This document shows, piece after piece, positions 15,172 through 24,989 of a DNA stretch of 34,006 nt. The stretch covers positions 1-34,006 of the forward strand of contig JAICZH010000027.1 in the NCBI GenBank assembly GCA_025933775.1, read 5' to 3'. Numbering within the stretch: the first letter of the stretch is position 1; every line of letters begins with the position of its first letter. The notes under the pieces were generated by a model, which saw nothing but the letters and a program-made list of their open reading frames with translations, ran no database searches and had not been told where the DNA came from. Source of the stretch: Chitinophagaceae bacterium. GTDB lineage: Bacteria; Bacteroidota; Bacteroidia; Chitinophagales; Chitinophagaceae. A program made the translations under genes and the position numbers.

Positions 15172-15837
15172 TTATCTCAGATCCACTACTTCTACTTTGG
15201 GATAATCTTTCACATTAAATTCAAATAATTTATCGGGAATATTGGTATTTACTTTCATGCTGGTAACAGTATAAATATACCGGTCGCCGGTTTTTTGAAA
15301 AACTTCGGTGCTTACAATCGTCTTTGTTTTTTTATCAACATCTACCAATACTTTAAAAAAAGATTTTGTTTTATCTACAGGAGTTAATTCTATCTCTTCA
15401 AGGGTTTTATTGCCCGATTTTTTTTCATCGTTTAGTTTATACAAAAAATCTTTATCATAAAAATTAGTAAACATTTTTTGTGGAGTAATAGTATTTGCAG
15501 ATGCATCGAACTTAGTGATCTGAACTTCATTGGCCGATTTATCATACGTCCATATATTAGTTCCATCGCTGTAAATTTCCTGACCTGAAATGCTGACGCG
15601 ATATTTGGAACCTTCCATATTTACCACTCCGGTTTTTGTTCCTAAAACTTTTCCGGAAGGGTTTTCAATTTTAAGTGTGAAATGAGCCATAACCGATTTA
15701 TATGTTTTAAATTTAGCGCTTACATCATCCAAAATTTTTTTTGCATCGGGATCGCTTTTTCCTATGTATGTGTTTTGTGCGTAAGAAGTAAAAGCCATTA
15801 AAAAAAGTGTGCTGAAAAGTAATTTTTTTATTATCAC
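15172..15837 (-). CDS. lolA: outer-membrane lipoprotein carrier protein LolA family
   Basis: 221 residues from a GTG at 15835-15837. It has a signal peptide (IIKKLLFSTLFLMAFTSYAQ) and a LolA-type beta-sheet: KKILDDVSAKFKTYKSVMAHF, GVVNMEGSKYRVSISGQEIY, SDGTNIWTYDKSANEVQI and IPDKLFEFNVKDYPKVEVVD. LolA carries lipoproteins across the periplasm to the outer membrane. An in-frame ATG at 15879 would add 14 residues, but it overlaps a good -7 box (15869-15876), so the GTG start is preferred. Bacteroidota LolA homologues differ from the E. coli protein, and no LolCDE gene is nearby. Confidence 0.82.
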   Translation of the reverse strand: MIIKKLLFSTLFLMAFTSYAQNTYIGKSDPDAKKILDDVSAKFKTYKSVMAHFTLKIENPSGKVLGTKTGVVNMEGSKYRVSISGQEIYSDGTNIWTYDKSANEVQITKFDASANTITPQKMFTNFYDKDFLYKLNDEKKSGNKTLEEIELTPVDKTKSFFKVLVDVDKKTKTIVSTEVFQKTGDRYIYTVTSMKVNTNIPDKLFEFNVKDYPKVEVVDLR

Positions 15838-15868
15838 GATTTTTACGTTTTTAAAAATTTTAAAGTGG

Positions 15869-15876
15869 CAAATATA
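15869..15876 (-). promoter_or_regulatory. candidate -7 box for lolA
   Basis: TATATTTG on the minus strand matches TAnnTTTG exactly. The predicted start near 15862 gives a leader of about 25 bases to the GTG. No TTG is found at the -33 distance. Confidence 0.35.
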
Positions 15877-16026
15877 CATTATAGACGTGGCTTTGCGCTT
15901 TTGGGTTTAAGCCACTTACTTAGTAATCCGTTAATATTATGCCAGAAATAAGAAATTGTAAAAACGCTAATGCATGACGTCTGAATTATAGCAAGAGAGA
16001 AGCTAAATTAAAAACCCAGCGATGAT

Positions 16027-17679
<1,653 letters not shown>

Positions 17680-17808
17680 TTATTTTTTTTTGACATTTGT
17701 TTTAAAAATAAAATGCCATTCAAAACAACTGGAAAAATATTGCTGCTTGAACGACGACTTAAAAACTGACCAACGGGAAAAGTGAAATGTAAAATCCGTG
17801 AGGTCATG

Positions 17809-17816
17809 CAAACTTA
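17809..17816 (-). promoter_or_regulatory. candidate -7 box for pyrG
   Basis: TAAGTTTG on the minus strand fits TAnnTTTG, about 130 bases before the pyrG ATG. No clear -33 TTG. The rest of the 267-base gap to hldD shows nothing else I can name. Confidence 0.25.
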
Positions 17817-17946
17817 CACTTATTTATTGTTGGTAAAAAGTAAAGATTAAGATTTGTGGAAAAAATGGGAAATTTTTTTTGACACCTTTTTTAAAATAAA
17901 CCAATTAAAATGGTTAACTGTTCATAAATAATTTAGCACAAAAAAT

Positions 17947-18957
17947 TTAATAATATTTTTTTTCTTTTAAATAGTTTCTTATATAATCGTCAACGCCTTC
18001 TTCGAGTGAAAACATTTTTTCATTATACCCTGCATTTTTTATTTTCTGCATTTCGGCCTGAGTGTAGTATTGATAAGTGTTTCGGATGTCCTCAGGCATA
18101 TCAATATATTTTATTTCCGGTTTCATATCGAGGCCTGCAAAAGTTGCTTTTACCAAATCATTAAAGCTTCTTGCATTGCCCGTGCCCACATTATAAATTC
18201 CTGAAATAAAAGTTTGCAGATCTATTTGCCAGCACTCTAAAAACCAATAACAAATTTTAAGAACATCTTTTACATAAATAAAATCCCTCAGTTGCTCGCC
18301 ATCTTTAAATTCAGGCTTGTGCGATTTAAAAAGTTTTACAAAACCATTTTGTATAATTTGATGGTATGAATGAAAAATAACGCTGGCCATTCTTGCTTTA
18401 TGATATTCATTCGGGCCATACACATTAAAAAATTTTAATCCAGCCCACGCCGGCGGAATTTTTAAATCATCTTTAATTTGTTGCAAAACCCATTTATCAA
18501 ATTCATTTTTAGAAACTCCATATGGATTTAAAGGTTTTAAATCTTTGATTCTATTTTCATCATCACTATAACCCAACTCACCAGCGCCATATGTTGCCGC
18601 AGAAGATGCATACACAAGGGGAATATTTTTTTCTACACAATAATTCCAGATTTTTTTTGAATAATCAACATTCAAATGTTCGTGAATGGAATAATCAAAT
18701 TCAGCGGTATCGGTTCTTGCGCCGATATGATACACAAATTCAATTTTCGGTTTTTCATTTTTTATCCATTGAAAAAAAATTTCTCTTTCTATTTTATGTA
18801 AAAAAGTTTTTCCATTAAGATTTATATTTTTATCTGCCCGGGAAAAATTATCAACTAAAATAAGATTGTTATATCCTTTATTATTTAAAAATGAAACCAG
18901 GCAACTTCCAATAAATCCTGCTGCTCCTGTTACCACAATGTTTGATTGCTTGTTCAT
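17947..18957 (-). CDS. hldD: ADP-L-glycero-D-manno-heptose 6-epimerase
   Basis: 336 residues of the extended short-chain dehydrogenase fold. The NADP-binding GAAGFIG is at 11-17, the acidic/basic pair VDNFSRADK follows strand 2, the catalytic Ser is in YASSAATYG (about 118-119) and YxxxK is Y146/K150. The motifs HIGARTDTAEFDY and LKFFNVYGPNEYHKARMASV are specific for HldD (RfaD). It makes the L-glycero heptose precursor for the lipopolysaccharide core. The ATG follows the purL stop with no base between them (TAA-ATG), so translation is probably coupled although the pathways are unrelated. Confidence 0.95.
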   Translation of the reverse strand: MNKQSNIVVTGAAGFIGSCLVSFLNNKGYNNLILVDNFSRADKNINLNGKTFLHKIEREIFFQWIKNEKPKIEFVYHIGARTDTAEFDYSIHEHLNVDYSKKIWNYCVEKNIPLVYASSAATYGAGELGYSDDENRIKDLKPLNPYGVSKNEFDKWVLQQIKDDLKIPPAWAGLKFFNVYGPNEYHKARMASVIFHSYHQIIQNGFVKLFKSHKPEFKDGEQLRDFIYVKDVLKICYWFLECWQIDLQTFISGIYNVGTGNARSFNDLVKATFAGLDMKPEIKYIDMPEDIRNTYQYYTQAEMQKIKNAGYNEKMFSLEEGVDDYIRNYLKEKKYY

Positions 18958-21168
18958 TTATTCAGGCATATAATCTTTAAAATAATTTCCAATCGCATTA
19001 TCATATTTTTCGAACCAATCTTTTATATTTCCCCAATTATCTTTATCAATAACAATATCTCTATCTGTAACAGTTCCAATTTTTTCAAATGGAACCGTTA
19101 ATGATGCTTCAAATGGTTTAATGTTCTCTGGTTTTATGGTAGCAACCACTCTTCCCTGTGCTTCGCCAAACCAAAACGCATCTTTACGAATAGAAGATTT
19201 TTGCGCAACATTAAAACCAAGCAGCCTGTGAAATGCGCTCTCAGCAAGCGTTACAAAAAGGCCCCCTTCACTTATATCGTGCGCAGATTCAATTAGTTTT
19301 TTTGTGATCAACATACTAACGGTGTCGTGTACACGAAGTTCTTCATCTAAATTAAAATAAGGCGCGGGGGAAAATTCTACGCCACATATTTTGTGCAGAT
19401 ACTCTGAGCAATTAATATCATTTACACTTTTGCCTAATACATAAATTATGTCGCCTTCATTTTTAAAATCCAAAGTCATTTTATTACTTGCATCTTCCAA
19501 AAGCCCCACCATTCCTATAGTTGGCGTAGGATACACTGGCCCCGAAGGCGACTGATTGTAAAAACTTACATTGCCGCCAGTGACAGGCGTATCAAATTTA
19601 TTACACGCTGCAGTCATTCCTTTTATACTTTCAACAAACTGGTAATACACTTCAGGATCATAAGGGTTTCCATAATTGAGGCAATTTGTAACGCCCAATG
19701 GCTTGCCGCCGCTACATACAATATTTCGTGCCGCTTCGCCCACCGCAATCATGCAGCCAATGTACGGATCAGCAAATACATAACGGCTGTTACAATCTGT
19801 TGTGAGCGCCAATGCTTTCGATGTTTCTTTTATCGCCACTACCGCTGCATCGGAAGGTTCATTGGTGTTGAGATTTGCTGTACCCACAGTGCTGTCATAT
19901 TGATGGTATATCCATTTTTTTGAAGCAATGTTTGATAAAACAATTATTTTTTCTGCAATAGATTTTAAATTATCAGGAATGGAAATTTTATTACTATCGA
20001 AACTTTTTATTTTTTTCGTATAGGCGGGAACGTTATATTTTCTTTCATACACAGGAGCGCCGCCGCCAAGCACTAAACTTTCTGCAGGAATCTTTACTTC
20101 CAAAACATCATTCATATAAAAGCAAAGTTCATCACCCGTTGTTACTTCACCGATTTGCGAACAAGGCAAATCCCATTTTGTAAAAATATCAATCACTTCT
20201 TTTTCTCTTCCCTTTTTTACAACTAACAACATTCTTTCCTGGCTTTCGCTCAACAACAATTCCCACGCTTTCATGTTGCGCTGTCTTGTGGGAACTTTAT
20301 CTAAATAAATATTCATGCCGACGCCGCCTTTGGCGCTGGTTTCAGCAGTAGAACAAATAATGCCCGCAGCGCCCATATCCTGCATGCCAACAACGGCGCC
20401 GGTTTCAACCACCTCCAGGCATGCTTCCAATAATTTTTTTTCCTGAAACGGATCACCTACCTGAACTGCGGGAAGATCTTCCACACTGTTATCGGTAATA
20501 TCTGCGGATGCAAATGCGGCGCCGCCCATTCCATCTTTTCCGGTGGCGCTTCCTGCAATAAAAACAGGATTGCCTTTGCCCGATGCAGTGGCACTAACGG
20601 TGTCGCCTATACGCACAACTCCGACACTCATCGCATTCACTAATGGATTGGTATGATAACAATCTTCAAAATAAATTTCACCACCAACCGTAGGCACACC
20701 AAAGCAATTACCATAATGACCAATGCCGTGAACAATTCCGCTTAATAAATGTTTTGTTTTTTCGTTTTGTAAATTTCCGAATCGCAAAGAATTTAAAGCT
20801 GCAACCGGCCTTGCGCCCATTGTAAAAATATCGCGGTGAATACCACCTACTCCTGTTGCTGCACCTTGAAATGGTTCAATGGCTGATGGATGATTATGGC
20901 TTTCAATTTTAAAAACAACCCCTAAGCCATCACCAATATCCATAAGGCCGGCATTCTCTTCTCCGGCTTTAACCAATAGCTTAGAACCTTCACGGGGCAA
21001 TGTTTTCAGCCATTTGATTGAATTTTTATAACTACAATGTTCACTCCACATTACAGAGTAAGCACTTAGCTCAGCAAAGTTGGGAGTGCGGCCAAGTATT
21101 TGGATAATTTTTTCAAATTCATCTTTTTTTAGTCCGAGCTTTTCAGCAGTTTCAAATGTAATTTCCAT
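18958..21168 (-). CDS. purL: phosphoribosylformylglycinamidine synthase, PurL subunit (small form)
   Basis: 736 residues, the small PurL that needs separate PurQ and PurS rather than the 1200-1300-residue fused enzyme. Visible family marks are SVMWSEHCSYKNS near 38-50, then IESHNHPSAIEPFQGAATGV with the catalytic His, and GGNVSFYNQSP and AHDISEGGLFVTLAES in the second half. It converts FGAR to FGAM in purine synthesis. Neither PurQ nor PurS is in the window. The start is the ATG at 21166-21168, close behind a perfect -7 box. Confidence 0.96.
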   Translation of the reverse strand: MEITFETAEKLGLKKDEFEKIIQILGRTPNFAELSAYSVMWSEHCSYKNSIKWLKTLPREGSKLLVKAGEENAGLMDIGDGLGVVFKIESHNHPSAIEPFQGAATGVGGIHRDIFTMGARPVAALNSLRFGNLQNEKTKHLLSGIVHGIGHYGNCFGVPTVGGEIYFEDCYHTNPLVNAMSVGVVRIGDTVSATASGKGNPVFIAGSATGKDGMGGAAFASADITDNSVEDLPAVQVGDPFQEKKLLEACLEVVETGAVVGMQDMGAAGIICSTAETSAKGGVGMNIYLDKVPTRQRNMKAWELLLSESQERMLLVVKKGREKEVIDIFTKWDLPCSQIGEVTTGDELCFYMNDVLEVKIPAESLVLGGGAPVYERKYNVPAYTKKIKSFDSNKISIPDNLKSIAEKIIVLSNIASKKWIYHQYDSTVGTANLNTNEPSDAAVVAIKETSKALALTTDCNSRYVFADPYIGCMIAVGEAARNIVCSGGKPLGVTNCLNYGNPYDPEVYYQFVESIKGMTAACNKFDTPVTGGNVSFYNQSPSGPVYPTPTIGMVGLLEDASNKMTLDFKNEGDIIYVLGKSVNDINCSEYLHKICGVEFSPAPYFNLDEELRVHDTVSMLITKKLIESAHDISEGGLFVTLAESAFHRLLGFNVAQKSSIRKDAFWFGEAQGRVVATIKPENIKPFEASLTVPFEKIGTVTDRDIVIDKDNWGNIKDWFEKYDNAIGNYFKDYMPE

Positions 21169-21183
21169 AATTAATTAGAAGTG

Positions 21184-21191
21184 CAAATTTA
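21184..21191 (-). promoter_or_regulatory. candidate -7 box for purL
   Basis: TAAATTTG on the minus strand is a perfect TAnnTTTG. It predicts a leader of only about 9 bases before the purL ATG. The nearest upstream TTG elements are 14 or 29 bases away, not the usual 18-21. Confidence 0.35.
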
Positions 21192-21263
21192 CAATGTCCG
21201 CTTATCAATAAAAATTAATGCAAATATTTTTTTCTATCTTCCAACAATTAAAAATTTTACTGC

Positions 21264-22517
21264 TTGTTTTATTTACTTTTTACATTATATCTTATTCTTT
21301 TTTGCCAGCTCATTATTCATATAAAATTTTTTAAAGAATCAGGGCTTGAAAAACGATTGCTTATTGTATTATTTTTAATAAGAGTTCTTGTTGGAATCGT
21401 GAATGCATATATTAACCTCTATCATCAAGCCATTTCGGATAGTGTGGGTTTTCAATTACAGGGTATTGATGAATATCATTTATTGTTTCAAAATCCCCAC
21501 GAATATTTTACGAATATTTTTCAAGCCAATCCCAACAATGGTTATGGCGCTTTTTTAGAAAGCGCTGATTCTTTTTGGAACGATGCAAGAAGTAATCTTA
21601 TCATTAAAATGCTTTCGGTATTTAATATTTTCAGCCTAACCAATTTTTTTATCAATTCTCTCTTTTATAATTTTTTAATTTTCTTCGGAACAGTAGGCCT
21701 TTACCGGATTTTTATAAAAATATTTCCGGATAATAAATTGGTTGTAATTGTTTGCATTTTTCTTTTGCCATCCGTTATTTATTTCAGCAGTGCCATTCAT
21801 AGGGATGGCTTAATTTATTTATCGCTCTCTTTATTTATTTATCATTTATTTTTTATGATAAAAAATAAAGACTATACATTCAGAAGAATTTTTTTATCAC
21901 TGTTATTTTTATTTATTATTCTTCTTTTGCGCAATTTTGTTTTTATAATATTAGTGCCGGCAATTATAGCATGGCTGCTTGCTGAGAGAAAACCAAAATA
22001 TACATTCATCATATTTTGCGGAGTATATCTTTTAATTACCATATTATTTTTTTGTACCGAACTTTTACCAGATGCATTTAACTTGCCTGAGCACGTTTCC
22101 AGCAGACAAAGGGATTTTATTTTAATTGCACAACGCGCTGCATCGGCAATAAATATTAATCCATTGTATGCCAACTTCAGAAGTTTTTTTAATAATATTC
22201 CCCAAGCACTTAATCATAGTTTTATGCGGCCTTACCTTACAGAATATGATAATTTTTTTTATATCCCGTTATCATTAGAAATATTTTTTTATGAAATATT
22301 ATTTTTACTATTTATTTTTTTCAGAAAAAAAAATATTGGGCTAAATCCTTTTATTTGTTTCTGCATTTTTTTTACTGTAACCATGTTTCTTGTTATCGGT
22401 TATACCATCCCGATAATTGGCTCGATTGTAAGATATAGAAGCATCTATTTTGCCTTTATCATTACTCCAATAATTTGCTATACCGATTGGAAAAAGATTA
22501 AAAGTTATCTCAAATAA
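21264..22517 (+). CDS. multi-pass membrane protein, possibly a surface polysaccharide polymerase
   Basis: 417 residues with about ten hydrophobic segments and almost no soluble domain. The motif SSAIHRDGLIYLSLSLFIYH (about 172-190) and the larger periplasmic loop with DNFFYIPLSLE recall Wzy or EpsG-type polymerases, but I cannot assign a family with confidence. The start is TTG at 21264-21266: a stop lies five codons upstream in frame, no ATG occurs for more than 100 codons, and the first membrane helix begins at residue 2. No glycosyltransferase or other polysaccharide genes surround it; neighbours are purL (divergent) and glutamine synthetase. Confidence 0.6.
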   Translation: MFYLLFTLYLILFCQLIIHIKFFKESGLEKRLLIVLFLIRVLVGIVNAYINLYHQAISDSVGFQLQGIDEYHLLFQNPHEYFTNIFQANPNNGYGAFLESADSFWNDARSNLIIKMLSVFNIFSLTNFFINSLFYNFLIFFGTVGLYRIFIKIFPDNKLVVIVCIFLLPSVIYFSSAIHRDGLIYLSLSLFIYHLFFMIKNKDYTFRRIFLSLLFLFIILLLRNFVFIILVPAIIAWLLAERKPKYTFIIFCGVYLLITILFFCTELLPDAFNLPEHVSSRQRDFILIAQRAASAININPLYANFRSFFNNIPQALNHSFMRPYLTEYDNFFYIPLSLEIFFYEILFLLFIFFRKKNIGLNPFICFCIFFTVTMFLVIGYTIPIIGSIVRYRSIYFAFIITPIICYTDWKKIKSYLK

Positions 22518-22634
22518 AAATTTTCTATTATATTTTATAATTTATCCACAGTTGTTAAAATTTTAATCACATTCGTAAAAAAACTTTGTTTTTCTGATTG
22601 ATAAGGTGTTTTTTTGCAATCTAAATTTAAAAAA

Positions 22635-24827
22635 ATGCAATCTTTACGGCTTAATGCTCTTTACAATTTAATTTCAGATACAAAAACACAACAGGCTCCT
22701 GAATCGAAAAAAATAACAGCGATTTTCGGAGAAAATGTTTTTTCATTAGAAACCGCAAGACAATTTTTAAGTGATGAAGCATATAAAAGTTTGGTAGCTT
22801 CTATTAAAACTCAAAATAAAATTGATCGCAAAATGGGCGATCAAATTGCAGCTGGTTTAAAAGCCTGGGCTGAAACAAAAAACGTAACGCATTATACGCA
22901 TTGGTTTCAACCATTAACGGGCGCTACTGCCGAAAAGCATGATTCATTTTTTACTTTAAAAAGCGATGGCAGTGCACTCGAAGAATTTGATGGAGCAGCT
23001 TTAATTCAGCAAGAACCTGATGCATCTTCTTTTCCCAGCGGTGGCTTGAGAGCAACATTTGAAGCACGCGGATATACCGCATGGGATCCGTCTTCTCCTC
23101 CATTCATTATAGAAATTGGGCATGGCAAAACTTTATGCATCCCAACCATTTTTGTTTCTTACACCGGTGAATCGTTGGATGCAAAAACGCCATTATTAAA
23201 AGCATTGGTTGCATTGGATAAAGCCGCCATAGATGTGTGCCAGTATTTTGATAAAAATGTTTCTGCCGTAAAACCCACGCTTGGTTGGGAACAGGAATAT
23301 TTTGTAATAGATGCAGGCATTGCCAATGCCCGCCCGGATATTGTAATGACCGGCCGCACTGTGTTTGGCCATGCACCTGCAAAAGGACAACAGTTAGAAG
23401 ATCATTATTTTGGCTCCATTCCTGAAAGAATTTATGCTTTCATGCGCGATTATGAAACAGAAGCATACAAGCTCGGTATTCCGCTTCGTACAAGACATAA
23501 TGAAGTAGCGCCTTCACAATTTGAATGTGCGCCGATTTTTGAAGAAGTAAATCTTGCGGTTGATCACAATACTTTATTAATGGATGTAATGACCCGTGTT
23601 GCAAAAAATCATAACCTGATGGTATTGCTTCATGAAAAACCTTTTGCAGGAATTAACGGAAGCGGAAAACATAACAACTGGAGCATGGCAACTAACACCG
23701 GAGTAAATTTATTATCTCCCGGTAAAACGCCGAAAACAAATTTAATGTTCCTTACATTTTTTGTAAACACCATTAAAGCGGTTCATGATCATGCAGATTT
23801 ATTAAGAGCATCCATTGCTTCTGCAGGTAACGATCACAGGTTGGGCGCTAATGAAGCGCCTCCGGCCATCATTTCTATTTTTATTGGTAAATATTTGACT
23901 GATGTTTTAAAACAAATTGAAAAAAGAGTTGGCGATAAATTTGACGAACAGGATGAAGCCATTTTAAAATTAGATATTCATAAAAGCATTCCTGAATTAA
24001 TGCTCGATAATACTGACAGGAACCGCACTTCGCCATTTGCATTTACAGGAAATAAATTTGAATTCAGGGCTGTAGGCTCTGCTGCGAATTGCGCTTCTGC
24101 CATGACAGTTTTAAACACAATTTTGGGTGAAACACTTTCGCAATTTAAAGTAGAAGTAGATAAATTAATTGATGGCGGTGAAAAGAAAGAAGTGGCCATT
24201 ATGCAGATCATTCAAAAATATATTGTAGAAAGTAAATCTGTTTTATTTGAAGGAAATAATTATAGTGATGAATGGGAAAAAGAAGCTGAGAAAAGAAAAT
24301 TGCCCAATGTAAAAACTACTCCGCTTGCATTGGATGCGTTTGTTACGCCAAAAGCAAAAAAATTATTTGAACATCATAATATTTATACACACAGCGAGCT
24401 GGAAGCAAGGCACGAGATCATGCTTGAAAATTATGTAAAAAAAGTTCAGATAGAAGCAAGAGTGATTGGTGACCTCGCAACCACTTACATACTTCCGGCC
24501 TCTATAAAATATCAGAATGTTTTAATAAATAATATTCAGGGTTTAAAAAATATTGGCATTGGTGAAGCCGGTTATTGTAATCAAAAACAAATCGCTTCAA
24601 AAATTTCGGAACACATTTCACAAATTAGTTCCAGCGTAGAATCTATGATAGAAGCGAGAAAAGCTGCCAATAAAATTTCCGACAGCCGCAAAAAAGCCAT
24701 TGCTTATTGCGATACGGTAAAAAGCCATTTTGATAAAATAAGATACCATGTAGATAAACTTGAGTTATTGGTTGATGATGAATATTGGGAATTACCTAAA
24801 TATCGTGAGATGCTTTTTTTAAGATAA
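22635..24827 (+). CDS. glnN: glutamine synthetase type III
   Basis: 730 residues, the length of GSIII rather than the 450-470 of GSI. The start is the ATG at 22635 (MQSLRLNALYNLIS); an in-frame TTG at 22614 adds only seven poor residues. GSIII marks include FGENVFSLETARQFL, then GGLRATFEARGYTAWDPSSP, the active-site block TLGWEQEYFVID, RTRHNEVAPSQFECAP and LLHEKPFAGINGSGKHNNWS, and later GNDHRLGANEAPPAI. It makes glutamine from glutamate, ammonium and ATP as a dodecamer. It is probably monocistronic, ending at a strong terminator. No PII or regulator gene is adjacent. Confidence 0.95.
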   Translation: MQSLRLNALYNLISDTKTQQAPESKKITAIFGENVFSLETARQFLSDEAYKSLVASIKTQNKIDRKMGDQIAAGLKAWAETKNVTHYTHWFQPLTGATAEKHDSFFTLKSDGSALEEFDGAALIQQEPDASSFPSGGLRATFEARGYTAWDPSSPPFIIEIGHGKTLCIPTIFVSYTGESLDAKTPLLKALVALDKAAIDVCQYFDKNVSAVKPTLGWEQEYFVIDAGIANARPDIVMTGRTVFGHAPAKGQQLEDHYFGSIPERIYAFMRDYETEAYKLGIPLRTRHNEVAPSQFECAPIFEEVNLAVDHNTLLMDVMTRVAKNHNLMVLLHEKPFAGINGSGKHNNWSMATNTGVNLLSPGKTPKTNLMFLTFFVNTIKAVHDHADLLRASIASAGNDHRLGANEAPPAIISIFIGKYLTDVLKQIEKRVGDKFDEQDEAILKLDIHKSIPELMLDNTDRNRTSPFAFTGNKFEFRAVGSAANCASAMTVLNTILGETLSQFKVEVDKLIDGGEKKEVAIMQIIQKYIVESKSVLFEGNNYSDEWEKEAEKRKLPNVKTTPLALDAFVTPKAKKLFEHHNIYTHSELEARHEIMLENYVKKVQIEARVIGDLATTYILPASIKYQNVLINNIQGLKNIGIGEAGYCNQKQIASKISEHISQISSSVESMIEARKAANKISDSRKKAIAYCDTVKSHFDKIRYHVDKLELLVDDEYWELPKYREMLFLR

Positions 24828-24850
24828 AATCAAAAATGCTAATTGCTTGT

Positions 24851-24877
24851 AAAACCCTGTAGATGCAGGGTTTTTTT
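24851..24877 (+). terminator. rho-independent terminator of glutamine synthetase gene
   Basis: AAAACCCTG (24851-24859), loop TAGATG, CAGGGTTTT (24866-24874), then more T to 24877. A perfect 9-base stem with a T-tract, 23 bases after the stop codon. Confidence 0.88.
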
Positions 24878-24924
24878 AATAAATTAAATACAAAACAGGA
24901 AACTAACGGTGATGGCTATACGCA

Positions 24925-24975
24925 ATTGTGAGTTGTGAATTGTGAATTATGAGTGTAGTGAATTTTTATCTCAAT
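24925..24975. repeat. short-word repeat TGTGAATT between convergent genes
   Basis: TTGTGAGTTGTGAATTGTGA and its continuation give about four imperfect copies of TGTGAATT. They are followed by TCAATTCTTAATTCTTA, which partly complements them. It lies just before the stop of the penicillin acylase gene. Confidence 0.55.
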
Positions 24976-24989
24976 TCTTAATTCTTACT

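Noticed and set aside
15838-15879. Upstream ATG for lolA
   Set aside because: The added residues are not a good signal-peptide start and the codons overlap a TATATTTG box; GTG at 15837 gives a standard signal peptide.
17680-17946. Possible attenuator or riboswitch in the pyrG leader
   Set aside because: No convincing hairpin plus T-tract or C-run slippage motif near the transcription start.
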